Assembly (NCBI GenBank): GCA_020633415.1
Contig: JACKDQ010000017.1
Location: 1-64,000 of the forward strand
Direction: 5' to 3'
DNA length: 64,000 nt
Origin: Deltaproteobacteria bacterium
GTDB taxonomy: Bacteria; Myxococcota_A; Polyangia; GCA-2747355
Positions 50,550 to 60,144 of the stretch are shown piece after piece. The position numbers were made by a program, and so were the translations under genes. The first letter of the stretch is position 1; each line of letters starts with the position of its first letter. The notes under the pieces are model-generated. The model ran no database searches. It had not been told where the DNA came from and saw nothing but the letters and a program-made list of their open reading frames with translations.

Positions 50550-51830
50550 TCATTTGCGCTGATGCCCGTCCTCGTCAGGTTTGGTTGGGCGGACCTCGCT
50601 GGTTTGTCGTCGGCGACGCGTCAAGTTAGATGTGACGCGGGCCGCTCTCTCGCGAGCCTGTTTGAGTAGCACCCGCGCCCATGCAAATTCAGTCGCCAAC
50701 AGTGCTAGGCCGCTCAGGATGACAATCAAGCCGGGTCCTGGCAAAGCGACCATCGCTATGCCGACCAAGACGATCGTCGCCCCGACGACCAAGACGACGA
50801 TCTTGCGCGCTCGCTTGTAGGTTAGGGCGGTGAGCTGGGATATCTCCTTTTCGAGGGGGGACTCGAGGGGTGCCGAGTCTCGCTGACCACCGACGAGCGA
50901 GGCGATCACGCCGACGCCAAGAATGCCGGAGATGATCGCCAATGAGACCACCGTGGGGATTGGATGGTGGTGAACAAGCAGCATTTTGACGCCGACGAAG
51001 GCCAACAGGAATACGAGGCTTATTTTGAGGTAGCGGAACTTGCCCATCATCGCGGCCAACGCGAAATACAGGCTGCGCAAGCCCAGGATCGCGAAGATAT
51101 TGGAGGTGAATACCAGAAAGGGATCTTGCGTGACGGAGAAGATCGCGGGTACCGAGTCCACAGCAAACAGCACATCTGTGCTCTCGACGAGCAAAAGCAC
51201 AATCAACAGCGGTGTGGCAACGGTCTTGCCATTTTCGACGACGAAGAAATGCTCGCCGCGGAATTCTGCTGTGACCGGAAAGATCCGTCGAGCGATTCGT
51301 ACCAGAGGATTCCGCTCAGGTTCGAGATTGTCGTGGCGAGCGATCAGCATCTTGATCGCCGTGATTAGCAATAAGCCGCCGAACACGTAGACGATCCATG
51401 AGAAGCGGGCGATCAGCAGCGAGCCGGCCGCGATCATCGCCCCCCGCATCAGGATCGCGCCCAATACGCCCCAAAACAGCACCCGGTGCTGGTACGCCAG
51501 CGGCACGCTGAAGTAGGAAAAGATCAGGGCGATCACGAGTATGTTGTCGAGGCTTAGACCCTTTTCCAACAGGTAGCCGGTGAGAAACTGTAGTGCAGCC
51601 GTGTGGCCAGCTGCCGACGTCCCGGCACGATTCGCGATGCCGAGCCAGTTGTGTTGGTACGCGACGAACACCACCCCGGTAAAGACCAACGCCAAGGCGA
51701 CCCAAATCGCGGTCCAGGCCAGTGCTTCGCCCGTTGAGATGATGTGGGCACGGCGATGAAATACACCGAGGTCGAGGGCAAGCATCAGCAAAACGAAGAG
51801 GACAAATCCCGCCCAGATCCAGACAACCAT
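50550..51830 (-). CDS. TerC-family membrane protein with C-terminal PGPGW domain
   Basis: The 426-residue protein has seven to eight membrane helices of the TerC/Alx family (LEKGLSLDNILVIALIFSYF, VLLLVESTDVLFAVDSVPAIFSVTQDPFLVFTSNIFAILGLRSLYF, conserved acidic Asp/Glu residues). At ~345-400 a second module of the PGPGW type (IVLVGIAMVALPGPGLIVILSGLALLATEFAWARVLL) is fused. TerC/Alx proteins are linked to metal (Mn, tellurite) resistance. The upstream 150 bp show no clear yybP-ykoY riboswitch signature, so none is called. Confidence 0.9.
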   Translation of the reverse strand: MVVWIWAGFVLFVLLMLALDLGVFHRRAHIISTGEALAWTAIWVALALVFTGVVFVAYQHNWLGIANRAGTSAAGHTAALQFLTGYLLEKGLSLDNILVIALIFSYFSVPLAYQHRVLFWGVLGAILMRGAMIAAGSLLIARFSWIVYVFGGLLLITAIKMLIARHDNLEPERNPLVRIARRIFPVTAEFRGEHFFVVENGKTVATPLLIVLLLVESTDVLFAVDSVPAIFSVTQDPFLVFTSNIFAILGLRSLYFALAAMMGKFRYLKISLVFLLAFVGVKMLLVHHHPIPTVVSLAIISGILGVGVIASLVGGQRDSAPLESPLEKEISQLTALTYKRARKIVVLVVGATIVLVGIAMVALPGPGLIVILSGLALLATEFAWARVLLKQARERAARVTSNLTRRRRQTSEVRPTKPDEDGHQRK

Positions 51831-51978
51831 TGATTCCCCCGTTCACGCTTGCCGTCGTCGGTGCGATGCCAAACGACAGCGGCGCGCCCCCCGAGCCGTC
51901 TTGTAGCGGATCTGCCTGCGGTTGTCGATGTGGCACAACGCATCAAACAGGAGCACGGCGGCCAGCAGAAGTCGACGA

Positions 51979-52416
51979 TCAGCCGGCGACGATGTAGCGC
52001 TCCAGTTTGTCGATCAGGTCGCCGCGCTCGGCGATCAAGGCGCGAAGGATGTCGCCCACCGAGAGCATGCCGATCACGCGACCATTGTCGTCGACCACGG
52101 GCAAGTGCCGCACTCGGTTGGCAGTGATCAGTGCCATACAGTCGCTGAGCGTTTGCTCTTCTGTTACGGTGATTACCTCCGTGGTCATGATCTCGCTGAC
52201 ACGGGTGTTTCGTGATTGCCGGTCGCGCAGGATCACTTTGCGGGCATAATCGCGCTCGGAGACGATGCCAACCAGTCGGTCGGCATCGAGGACAACGGCA
52301 GCTCCGATGCGATGCGTGGCCAACATGTCGACCAGGTCATAGACGCTGGTGCTCGGGGCAACACTGTAAACCGCATTTCCTTTGTCACGCAGTAGTGACT
52401 TTGTGCTGCGACTCAT
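51979..52416 (-). CDS. CBS-domain pair protein
   Basis: The 145-residue protein holds two CBS motifs in tandem (VAPSTSVYDLVDMLATHRIGAAVVLDADRLVGIVSERDYARKV and VITVTEEQTLSDCMALITANRVRHLPVVDDNGRVIGMLSVGDILRALI). Such pairs bind adenosine nucleotides and regulate partner proteins. It begins 1 bp after the stop of the diguanylate cyclase gene, so the two are coupled. Confidence 0.92.
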   Translation of the reverse strand: MSRSTKSLLRDKGNAVYSVAPSTSVYDLVDMLATHRIGAAVVLDADRLVGIVSERDYARKVILRDRQSRNTRVSEIMTTEVITVTEEQTLSDCMALITANRVRHLPVVDDNGRVIGMLSVGDILRALIAERGDLIDKLERYIVAG

Positions 52417-52417
52417 T

Positions 52418-53146
52418 TCAGCCTGCCTTTCCTCTGTGATCGTCACCGCGGTGGCGACGTTTGTCCCGATACATTGCGCTATCGGCCGCCGCGACCAGCT
52501 CGCCGGCGGATGTGCCGGATTCGCCATAGACCGCGATGCCGAATCCGGCTTCGATGCCGCGCTGGGAAAGAGCAGCTTTCACCCGCTGAGCGGTCTTGCT
52601 GGCCTCCACGGCGTTCGCTCCGGGCACCAGCACCGCGAACTCGTCACCGCCAACGCGGCAGCAGACGTCGTGGATGCGGGTCGTGCGCCGCATGTTCTCT
52701 GCCACCGTTTTGAGCATTGCATCGCCCGCTTGATGCCCCCCCGTGTCGTTGCAGCGCTTCAGTCCGTCAAGGTCGAACATGATCAGCGCGAATCCATTGC
52801 TCAATCGTCGCTGCGCTCGAGAGATCTCCTCAGCTATCCGTTCATCGAAGCAGCGGCGGTTGCGCAATCCTGTTAACCCATCGACCAGCACCAGCTGGGC
52901 GATCCTGCTTAGCTCGGCGTTGCGGCGTTGTAGGTCCGCGTTGGCTTGGCGCAGTGCGTTGAGTTCTGCGGTCAGTCGGACTACTTCGGCGTGGTCGTGA
53001 GCGTCATCGGCACCCATCGTACGCCAGAGCCAATCCGTCCAGGCGACGTCGACGTCGGGCCCAAGCGCCAGCGGCCGCCCGGCGCTACAGATCGCTTCGT
53101 CTGACAGTGCAGCAACGTTCAGCTCGAGCTCATTATCCCTAGACAT
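52418..53146 (-). CDS. Diguanylate cyclase (GGDEF)
   Basis: The 242-residue protein has an N-terminal ~100-residue region with a helical coiled-coil (TAELNALRQANADLQRRNAELSRI). The GGDEF domain follows (VDGLTGLRNRRCFDERI, IMFDLDGLKRCND, CRVGGDEFAVL) with an allosteric I-site RIHD five residues upstream. It should make cyclic di-GMP with product inhibition. ATG 53146 (MSRDNELEL) is preferred over a longer open frame. It is cotranscribed with the CBS protein. Confidence 0.9.
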   Translation of the reverse strand: MSRDNELELNVAALSDEAICSAGRPLALGPDVDVAWTDWLWRTMGADDAHDHAEVVRLTAELNALRQANADLQRRNAELSRIAQLVLVDGLTGLRNRRCFDERIAEEISRAQRRLSNGFALIMFDLDGLKRCNDTGGHQAGDAMLKTVAENMRRTTRIHDVCCRVGGDEFAVLVPGANAVEASKTAQRVKAALSQRGIEAGFGIAVYGESGTSAGELVAAADSAMYRDKRRHRGDDHRGKAG

Positions 53147-53506
53147 GACCACAATTCCCGCAGGCTGTGTCATGTTAGAAAGCAAGCCCTGTGCCGCTGA
53201 CTTGTCTGCGATCAGCTATCGCCGTTGCACCCCCTTGGCCTGAGCGTCTCTGGCGGCGACAGTGGCGGCATCGAGGAAGCTCAATGGCTGGGCGCCTTGA
53301 GCGTGGCGTGAAGGAAGCAGGGCAGCGGCGATCGGCGAGCGGCAGGTGGCAGCCCACGGCTTGACAGCGGAGGTGGTGCCACCGACAGGAGTGCCCACCT
53401 CCTACGGGTGAGGTAGAATCGGCAAAAGGCCGGCCTGCTGGGGCGGGAGCCTTTGGCATTCGCTTTGCTCAAGGCAGCTCGCCCAGCCGTGGCGGAAGGA
53501 AAAGAA
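53147..53506. other. Divergent promoter region
   Basis: This 360-bp region lies between the diguanylate cyclase (left) and the lipoprotein gene (right). A weak GGTGG/CCACC repeat appears around 53370-53402; no reliable promoter box is assigned. Confidence 0.35.
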
Positions 53507-54625
53507 ATGCTCGGAGATGCGCAGGCCCCCAGGGCCGCTGGGAATTGCGTTCGTGCGGTGCCGCTGGCGCTTGTTGGCTGCTGTTGTGCCGTTGCCGGGT
53601 GCTCGGTGTCTAAACGGCCAGTCGTTTCGCCGCCGCTTGTCTCGAAAGCGCCGGCTGTGCCGAGCGTGGCTCAGCGAGGGCCGGCCGGAAATTGTGATCC
53701 GGTGCTGACACGCGCTGTTGTGGAAACCCAGCGGGCGTTTGTCGCCGTACGCGATGAGCGGCTGCGCCGCGGAATTACGATCGATCCGCGCGTTGACCCG
53801 GTATCGAGCGGTCTGATCGGTGTGTCACGGACGCCGATCACGACGGTGCGCGGGAACCTTGTCGCAAAGCAAGCTTCGGTCAACGCCGCTTTTGCCGCCG
53901 TGATCGTAGAGATGTTGCGAGCAGCTGGCGTTCGCCCTGGGGATGCCGTCGCGGTCGGCTTGTCGGGGTCCTTTCCCGCGTTGAACATTGCCAGCCTGGC
54001 GGCGATCGAGGCGCTTGGTGCCCAGCCATTGGCGATCAGTAGTGTTGGCGCCTCGACCTGGGGCGCAAATCATCCGCGCCTGACTTGGCCAGCGATGGAG
54101 CAGCTGTTGGTTCAGCGCAGCATCCTGCGCCATCGCAGCATTGGTGCCTCGCGCGGCGGTGCACAGGACATCGCCAAGAAGCGTTCGGAGGCAGCGAAGC
54201 GCTTGATGGATCAGTTGATCCAGGATACCGGGCTAACGCCGATCGCCGCGCGTGCTTTCCGTCAACGTGTCGAGGCGCGCATGGCGCTCTACCGTCAACA
54301 CGCTGCAGGTCGGAAGATCGCCGCCTACATCAATGTCGGCGGCGTGACGACGTCGGTGGGGGGATCCGTCGGCAAGCGTGCATTTTCTCCGGGACTAAAC
54401 ACCCGCTTCCCCGTCGACGAGCCGCTAACCGATGGCGTGATCGTGCGCTTTTCACGAAGCGGCGTTCCCGCGATCCACCTCGTGCAGATTCGCGCGCTGG
54501 CGCGGCAATATCGACTCCCGGTTCACCCCGCGGCAACGCTCGACTTCGGCAGGAGCCCGTTGCGCGGACAAATTTGCACACACGACCGTCAAGCTGCACG
54601 TCTCTGCGCGCACCAGGCCTGTTGA
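53507..54625 (+). CDS. Poly-gamma-glutamate-system-type lipoprotein
   Basis: The 372-residue protein has a signal peptide with lipobox VAGC. The body matches the family named 'poly-gamma-glutamate system protein': IGVSRTPITTVRGNLVAKQASVNAAFAAVIVEMLRAAGVRPGDAVAVGLSGSFPALNIA, SVGASTWGANHPRLTWPAMEQLL and INVGGVTTSVGG. The family is linked to polyglutamate or capsule systems; no other such gene is seen here. GAAGGAAAAGAA precedes the ATG at 53507. Confidence 0.8.
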   Translation: MLGDAQAPRAAGNCVRAVPLALVGCCCAVAGCSVSKRPVVSPPLVSKAPAVPSVAQRGPAGNCDPVLTRAVVETQRAFVAVRDERLRRGITIDPRVDPVSSGLIGVSRTPITTVRGNLVAKQASVNAAFAAVIVEMLRAAGVRPGDAVAVGLSGSFPALNIASLAAIEALGAQPLAISSVGASTWGANHPRLTWPAMEQLLVQRSILRHRSIGASRGGAQDIAKKRSEAAKRLMDQLIQDTGLTPIAARAFRQRVEARMALYRQHAAGRKIAAYINVGGVTTSVGGSVGKRAFSPGLNTRFPVDEPLTDGVIVRFSRSGVPAIHLVQIRALARQYRLPVHPAATLDFGRSPLRGQICTHDRQAARLCAHQAC

Positions 54626-54705
54626 TTCTGGACGCCGCGCCAACGCCGCGAGCTGCGGCAGCTTCGGCGAGAGTTTCGCCGTAAAGTGGCGCTTCTCGGG
54701 GGCGC

Positions 54706-56271
54706 TCAGGCCACGCGGATGACGCGTGGCTTGGTTCGGGCGTGAATCGCGTAGAGGTCTGGGCGTCGGTCGTGAAACGGGCGGACGCTACCCAGCTCGC
54801 GGTGCATGGCGAGGTCTCCGAGATCGAGTTCGGTGATCACCACCGCTTCGGTATTCGTTTCCGCCTCGGCGGCAATCGCGTTTGGTGGAAAGGGAATATC
54901 GCTCGGTGTAAACACCGCGGCCTGACCGTAATTGATCAGAAATGTTTTGACCTGCGGGAGATTGCCGACGTTGCCGGCGATCACCACATAGAGCACGTTC
55001 TGCACCGCGCAGCCCTGGGCGCTATAGCGGACGCGTAGGTACGACTTGCGCTCATCGGTGCTGAACGGAACGAAAAGAATCTCTACGCCGGCGAGCGCAA
55101 GAATGCGCGAGATTTCGGGAAACTCGATGTCGTAGCAGACCTGAATCGCGATTCGCGCCATCGGTGTATCGAAGATCTGCAAGGCGCGTCCGGGCTGGAC
55201 ACCCCAGTGTCGCCGCTCACCGGGCGTAATGTGCAGCTTGTCTTGGAGATGAACCTGGCCGGTGGGCGTAAAGAGATGCGATGTGTTGTAGATCAGTCCT
55301 CCCTCGCGCACCGGGTGGGATCCGCCGATGATAAACAGCTGGTGCTGTGTCGCCATCTGGCGAAACATTTCGATGTAGTCCTCGGTGTGATCGGCGAGCC
55401 GTTCGATCGCTTCGCGCGTCGAAATCTCTGACGGGAAGCTGCTGAACAGCTGCGCTGTGAACAGTTCGGGGAAGACGAGAAAGTGACAGTGGTATTCGTC
55501 GGCGGTTGTCACGAAAAAGGCCACCTGGCGTTCAAACTCCTCCCAAGACGCGATCGAGCGCATTTCGTATTGGGCGGCGCAGACGCGGACCTTGCGGACG
55601 GGGCGCCGTATCGGGGCGGCGGCGATCTTGCGCTTGGCCGAGTTGTAGCGCGGGTTTTCCATCTCGATCAGCGTGGCGTAGTCCAAGCTGGCCGCATCGT
55701 TGAGGTAGCCTAAGTGGAGCCCTTTGACCTTGTAGCCGACCGCGAGGTGTGCGCTTAGCGAAGTGTCGGTCAGTTCGCCGCGGATGACGCGATCGACGTA
55801 CTCCTCGGCCGTCATCTGGCCAGCGACCTTGGCGTAGTCAGGAATGCGTCCACCGGCGACCATGCGGCGTAGGTTGTAGCGGCGCATGATGCGTTTGCGC
55901 TCGCGGTAGAGTGCGCCCGCTACGCCGCGACGACGGTAATCGGGATGGACGGCAATGTCTGCGCCGTAGAGCGTGTCCCCGCTCGGCGTGTGGGTGGTGA
56001 AGGTGCCGACACCGGTAATTTCCGAGTAGGAATACCAGGGCGAGTCGTCGTCCAGCTGAACGATCAGCGACGTCGCGTATCCCACCACCACGCCATCGAT
56101 TTCTGCCAACACCTGACCTTCGGGAAAGATCGCTAGCTGGCTGGCGTAGAGGCGCTCGTCGCAGAGGTATTCGTTGTCGAAATTGGGATAGGCGGCGACC
56201 TGGCAGGCGACGATCGCCGGGATGTCGTCTTCGGTCCACTGTCTGGTCTTGGGGCTCTTTCGCGTTGGCAT
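54706..56271 (-). CDS. GNAT N-acetyltransferase / carbon-nitrogen hydrolase fusion
   Basis: The 521-residue protein has an N-terminal GNAT domain (1-190, DIAVHPDYRRRGVAGALYRERKRIM). A nitrilase-superfamily domain follows, with the catalytic Glu in FPELFTAQL, Lys in DKLHITPGER and Cys in QVCYDIEFPE. This two-domain arrangement is a known family; its natural substrate is not known. The frame fills the whole length. Confidence 0.93.
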   Translation of the reverse strand: MPTRKSPKTRQWTEDDIPAIVACQVAAYPNFDNEYLCDERLYASQLAIFPEGQVLAEIDGVVVGYATSLIVQLDDDSPWYSYSEITGVGTFTTHTPSGDTLYGADIAVHPDYRRRGVAGALYRERKRIMRRYNLRRMVAGGRIPDYAKVAGQMTAEEYVDRVIRGELTDTSLSAHLAVGYKVKGLHLGYLNDAASLDYATLIEMENPRYNSAKRKIAAAPIRRPVRKVRVCAAQYEMRSIASWEEFERQVAFFVTTADEYHCHFLVFPELFTAQLFSSFPSEISTREAIERLADHTEDYIEMFRQMATQHQLFIIGGSHPVREGGLIYNTSHLFTPTGQVHLQDKLHITPGERRHWGVQPGRALQIFDTPMARIAIQVCYDIEFPEISRILALAGVEILFVPFSTDERKSYLRVRYSAQGCAVQNVLYVVIAGNVGNLPQVKTFLINYGQAAVFTPSDIPFPPNAIAAEAETNTEAVVITELDLGDLAMHRELGSVRPFHDRRPDLYAIHARTKPRVIRVA

Positions 56272-56581
56272 TGTGTTTCCTGGTGGTTCAACGTAACCGG
56301 AGCTAGAAGATCCGAACTGTCAGCGGCCCGCGGTCGTGGTCTGCTGACGACGCCGGTTCAGTGATCGTCTGAAGCGCCTCGCTGATCGGTGGTGAAGCTC
56401 GGCTGTTTTCTCTCTTACTATCACCACTGCGTCTCAACCTTGGGCGGCAGGCGGCGATGAAATGCATACGGTATGCCAAGCGCCACGGTTTTGCGACCCG
56501 TTAGCCTTGACAGCGGTGTCGAAGCGGGTGCAGCGTGGCGGGCCTCGCTCTGCATTTTGCCGTGCGCCGAGGAGACAGATC
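56272..56581. other. Divergent intergenic region
   Basis: It contains the presumed promoters of the GNAT/nitrilase gene (left) and MFS gene (right); nothing else is identified. Confidence 0.35.
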
Positions 56582-57910
56582 GTGAGCGCCAGGACCAAGA
56601 GCCGCACGCGTAGGACGCTGCGGATAATGACCGCCGAAGGGATGTCTTCGGCGACGATGGTTGGCGTGGGCGAGGCGTATGTCGTGGCGTTCGTGCTGGC
56701 GTTGGGGTTCGGTCAGGTGCTCGCCGGCCTCGCAACGGCTCTGCCCTTGCTCGCTGGGGCGACGATTCAGTTGATTTCGCCAACAGCCGTGCGACGGCTG
56801 CAATCCTATCGTCGCTGGGTGGTGCTTTGCTCGCTTGTTCAGGCTGCGAGCTTGATCCCGCTCGCCGTCGGCGGTGCGGTTGGTGCGTTGCCCCTTTGGG
56901 TCTTGCTGACAACGATCTCGGTCTACTGGGGGGCGGGCATGGGGACGGGGCCGGCCTGGAACGCGTGGGTCGAGCGCCTGGTGCCGCGCGCGGTGCGGCT
57001 GAGCTACTTTGCGCGGCGTAGCCTGCTCGCCCAGTTTGCTGTGCTTTGCGGCGTGATTGTGGGTGGTGGTCTGCTGCAACTCGGACGCGCTGGTCATGCG
57101 CGATTGATCGTGTTCACAATCCTGTTCGGAACCGCCTTCGCGGGTCGCGTCACGTCGAGCCTGTTGCATACAGCGCTGCCCGAGATCAGGCCCGACGCTG
57201 TGTTGCGATTAAGCTTGCGACAGTGGCTGCGTTCCACACGCCAAGGCGCTGGGGGTCGCTTGCTGCTGTTGATGTTGGCGATGCAACTATCGGTCGGTAT
57301 TGCCTCGCCGTTTTTCGCGCCGTATATGTTGGGGACGCTGCAGCTGTCCTACGCCAAGTACGCGCTGCTCACGGCGGCCGTCTTTGTGGCGCGGATGGCG
57401 ACGATGCACCTGGTCAGCTGGCATGCGCGACGCTTTGGGGCCTGGCAACTGTTTCGCTTCGGCATGGTCGGCATCGTGCCGCTGGCCGGGCTGTGGATCG
57501 TGTCTGATGCCTACGGCTATCTGTTTGCCCTGCAGTTCGTCGGTGGCGTGGTTTGGGGCTGCTATGAGTTGGCCACGTTCCTGCTCCTGTTCGAGACGAT
57601 TGCCGCAGAAGAGCGGGTCAGCATGTTGAGCTGGTTTAACGTCGCCAACGCGCTGTGCAGCGTCAGCGGTGCGGCGCTCGGTGCGACGCTGCTCAGCCGA
57701 TTGCGCGCGACCAAACGGGCGTACATGCTACTGTTCGGAACTTCCTCGGCGGCCCGATTGCTCTCGCTGGCGATTTGGCCGCGCCCGGTTAGTGGGCCGG
57801 TCGAGCTGACCCCAGTGGCGACGAGAATTCTTTCGGTGCGGCCTGGAACCGGGGGCATCGAACGCCCGATCGTGCCGGCGCTCGTGCGCGAAAGCCGTCG
57901 CGCCGATTGA
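56582..57910 (+). CDS. MFS transporter
   Basis: The 442-residue protein has a basic N-terminus and about ten to twelve hydrophobic helices: EGMSSATMVGVGEAYVVAFVLALGFGQVLAGLATALPLLAGA, IVGGGLLQLGRAGHAR, GIASPFFAPYMLGTLQLSYAKYALLTAAVFVARM and CYELATFLLLFETIAAEERVSMLSW. A GTG at 56582 has GAGGAGACAGATC in front and is preferred over upstream codons. Substrate unknown. Confidence 0.88.
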   Translation: MSARTKSRTRRTLRIMTAEGMSSATMVGVGEAYVVAFVLALGFGQVLAGLATALPLLAGATIQLISPTAVRRLQSYRRWVVLCSLVQAASLIPLAVGGAVGALPLWVLLTTISVYWGAGMGTGPAWNAWVERLVPRAVRLSYFARRSLLAQFAVLCGVIVGGGLLQLGRAGHARLIVFTILFGTAFAGRVTSSLLHTALPEIRPDAVLRLSLRQWLRSTRQGAGGRLLLLMLAMQLSVGIASPFFAPYMLGTLQLSYAKYALLTAAVFVARMATMHLVSWHARRFGAWQLFRFGMVGIVPLAGLWIVSDAYGYLFALQFVGGVVWGCYELATFLLLFETIAAEERVSMLSWFNVANALCSVSGAALGATLLSRLRATKRAYMLLFGTSSAARLLSLAIWPRPVSGPVELTPVATRILSVRPGTGGIERPIVPALVRESRRAD

Positions 57911-57947
57911 CTTGCTGCAATCTTGGCGCGCATTGGTTTGAGATGGC

Positions 57948-58655
57948 TCAAAACTGCTGGTCGGCGTAGCGGAATAATAGATAGGTTGGTCGCGCTGCCG
58001 TTGGGTTGATCACTACCGCGCCGTCGGGGTAGCGGTCGTTGCGATGGATCTGGTGGGCGCTAGCTGGTCGACTGCCGTCGCTGTAGGCGTAGACCGAGAT
58101 CGGCTCACCGATCGTCACGCGCGAGCAAATGAACTGCACGGCGTCGGTGGCTGAGACCGCCGGCAGGTCGGTGCTATGAGCTGCCAGATCGCGCACGTAG
58201 TCGAGGTCGAGGTTCTCGTGCCAGCCCTCCTTAAACGCCGGACCGAGCAGCGGCGCATCGATGCTGCCCAAGCCGATGCCATCGACCGCGACCACCAATC
58301 GCTGGACCTGTCCGAGGATCGATAGCTGAAGCACGACGTGCGTTGCGTTGGGGAAGGTACACTGCGTATCCGTTGGTCGGACCACGGCGATCAGGGTGCC
58401 GTCGGCACGACCATTAGCTTTGGTAAACAGCGCTCCAAATTGCGAAGCACAGGCCTTGGCCTTTTCGTCGCAGCTCGGCTGAACGTTTTCCGTGCCAGGG
58501 GTTGCGTCGCTGCCTGGGGCACTGTCTGTGGCGGACGCGCTGTCGGTCGTTGCGTCCGCGGCCGGTGGCTTGCTGGCGCTGTTGGAACAACCACTGCTCA
58601 ACACCGCCAGCGCGCCAAGGATCGTCAAGTTCTGCAAACGACACCGCGTGCGACT
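57948..58655 (-). CDS. Lipoprotein of unknown function
   Basis: The ~235-residue protein has a GTG start with GGGAGGTACGCT in front, a signal peptide with lipobox SSGC and a Thr/Ser/Asp-rich linker. The soluble domain has paired cysteines (SCDEKAKACASQ, DTQCTFP, FICSRV). The final strand ends YLLFRYADQQF. No family recognised. A second lipoprotein gene follows upstream on the same strand, so they may share an operon. Confidence 0.75.
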   Translation of the reverse strand, partial: SRTRCRLQNLTILGALAVLSSGCSNSASKPPAADATTDSASATDSAPGSDATPGTENVQPSCDEKAKACASQFGALFTKANGRADGTLIAVVRPTDTQCTFPNATHVVLQLSILGQVQRLVVAVDGIGLGSIDAPLLGPAFKEGWHENLDLDYVRDLAAHSTDLPAVSATDAVQFICSRVTIGEPISVYAYSDGSRPASAHQIHRNDRYPDGAVVINPTAARPTYLLFRYADQQF

Positions 58656-58754
58656 CACAGCGTACCTCCCAGCTGGTCGGCACTTACCATGGATGCTGTG
58701 CTGCGCCAATCTGAGCGCGTGCTCGGTGTCCGGGCAAAATCTGACCTGTTGCTG

Positions 58755-59882
58755 CTACCGGCAGGCGACGACGTAGAGCGAAAACTGATCCTGGGGTGGT
58801 CCGCCTGCGGCGACGCGTTTTTGCCAGCGGCCCGCGCCGGCGTATTTCTGAAACACGCCCACGCCGGTGTAGTGCCGGCAGAACGATTCGTTGGCGCGGC
58901 GTGCGAGGACCCAGGTGTTTCGCATGCGGTCGACTGGGATGCCCAGCGCGTTCTTCTTGATCTCCCAGCCGCCATCGACGCATACGCGGATAACTTTGAG
59001 GCCTGCTTCGCTAAACTCACGATTGAGGCTGGCGCGGTAGTCAGCGGGTGCTGGCTTGCAGCGGGGAAAGCGCTTCTTTTTGGTCGCATTGGCCAGTGTT
59101 TTCTTTGCACCTGACGTGTCGACTGTCTTGCTGCTCAGCGCAGCGGGCATCGGGATGCCGAGTTTTTCAAAATTTTCCTGCCAACGTTTGTAGAGCACGT
59201 CTCCGTCGCTTTTTCCGCTGACGAGTACCGCTAGCTCACCGTGCGTGACTTTCTTGCCCGCTTGGATCCGTTTGACGATGCCGTCGGCGTATTTCTTGTC
59301 GCCGCGCAGGTCCTGGGTTGCCAGATCGATCAAGGCGCGGGTCATGGTCTTGTTCGCCTCTTCGATCCAGAGGCAGGCGTTCTGCATCTCGGGTGCCATC
59401 GAGGACAGCGCTGGACCGGGGGCGCCGTCAACAAACAGCGGGGCGTACTTACTCTTGCAGCGCTCGATGAATCCCTTCGATTCGGCAAAGTAGTCGATGT
59501 ACTGTTGATAACCGCCCTGCAGCTTGTGAAAGACGGCCTGCTTGTCGGCCTGGTATTGGCGGGCAAAGGCGACGTAGTAGCCGAACCCACGATAGATGTT
59601 GGAGGGGGCGCCGACCTCTTTGCCGTAGTCATGGGCTAGCTTCGACAGATCGGCAGAACCCGCTGCTGCCGCGGAGGCTAATGGTGTGGCGGGCGGGGCG
59701 CTGGTTGTCGCGCTCGTGGCCTTCGTTGTCTCGCTCGAAGCGTGAACCTGGGTTGCTGGTGGCGCCGCTCGTTCACTCTTACCGAACGTCGGGAGCCTGC
59801 TGCTTTTGGGGAGCATGCCGCAGGCCGAACTGTTCAGTAACAGAGCCAGCAGGGCGGGAGTGGCAATTCGATTGTATCGCAC
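58755..59882 (-). CDS. Lipoprotein of unknown function
   Basis: The 375-residue protein has a GTG start (GAAGGAGATCACACT) and lipobox SSAC. A Ser/Thr/Ala/Pro-rich linker (~35-75) leads to a mostly helical C-terminal domain that includes the motif GYYVAFARQYQADKQAVFHKLQGGYQQYIDYFAES and a Lys-rich centre. A final segment (AGLKVIRVCVDGGWEIKKNALGIPVDRMRNTWVLARRANESFCRHYTGVGVFQKYAG) resembles a conserved small domain that occurs in other Myxococcota lipoproteins. The last residues are CR. Confidence 0.75.
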   Translation of the reverse strand: MRYNRIATPALLALLLNSSACGMLPKSSRLPTFGKSERAAPPATQVHASSETTKATSATTSAPPATPLASAAAAGSADLSKLAHDYGKEVGAPSNIYRGFGYYVAFARQYQADKQAVFHKLQGGYQQYIDYFAESKGFIERCKSKYAPLFVDGAPGPALSSMAPEMQNACLWIEEANKTMTRALIDLATQDLRGDKKYADGIVKRIQAGKKVTHGELAVLVSGKSDGDVLYKRWQENFEKLGIPMPAALSSKTVDTSGAKKTLANATKKKRFPRCKPAPADYRASLNREFSEAGLKVIRVCVDGGWEIKKNALGIPVDRMRNTWVLARRANESFCRHYTGVGVFQKYAGAGRWQKRVAAGGPPQDQFSLYVVACR

Positions 59883-60144
59883 AGTGTGATCTCCTTCGCG
59901 GGTGATTCGTCGTCTCGGTCTACGAGGCACCGCGGGGCTTTTAGCGTGCCGATAATCATGCGCCGTATGAAGAGACTGCAGCGGGCTCGCGAGCCCCCAT
60001 TGTGTCGTATGGTTCGCGCGAACCAGTTGGTGCGATGCATATCGGAGCCTCAACGCAACGCGCACTGCTAACTCGTGAGAACCACGCGCTGCGCTTTTGG
60101 CATTGCGCTTGCCCCCCCTCGTCGCTGAACAAGGGAGAGTGACG

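Noticed and set aside
51831..51978. Possible yybP-ykoY (Mn) riboswitch ahead of the TerC-type gene
   Set aside because: The family is sometimes preceded by one, but the conserved core could not be recognised in the sequence.
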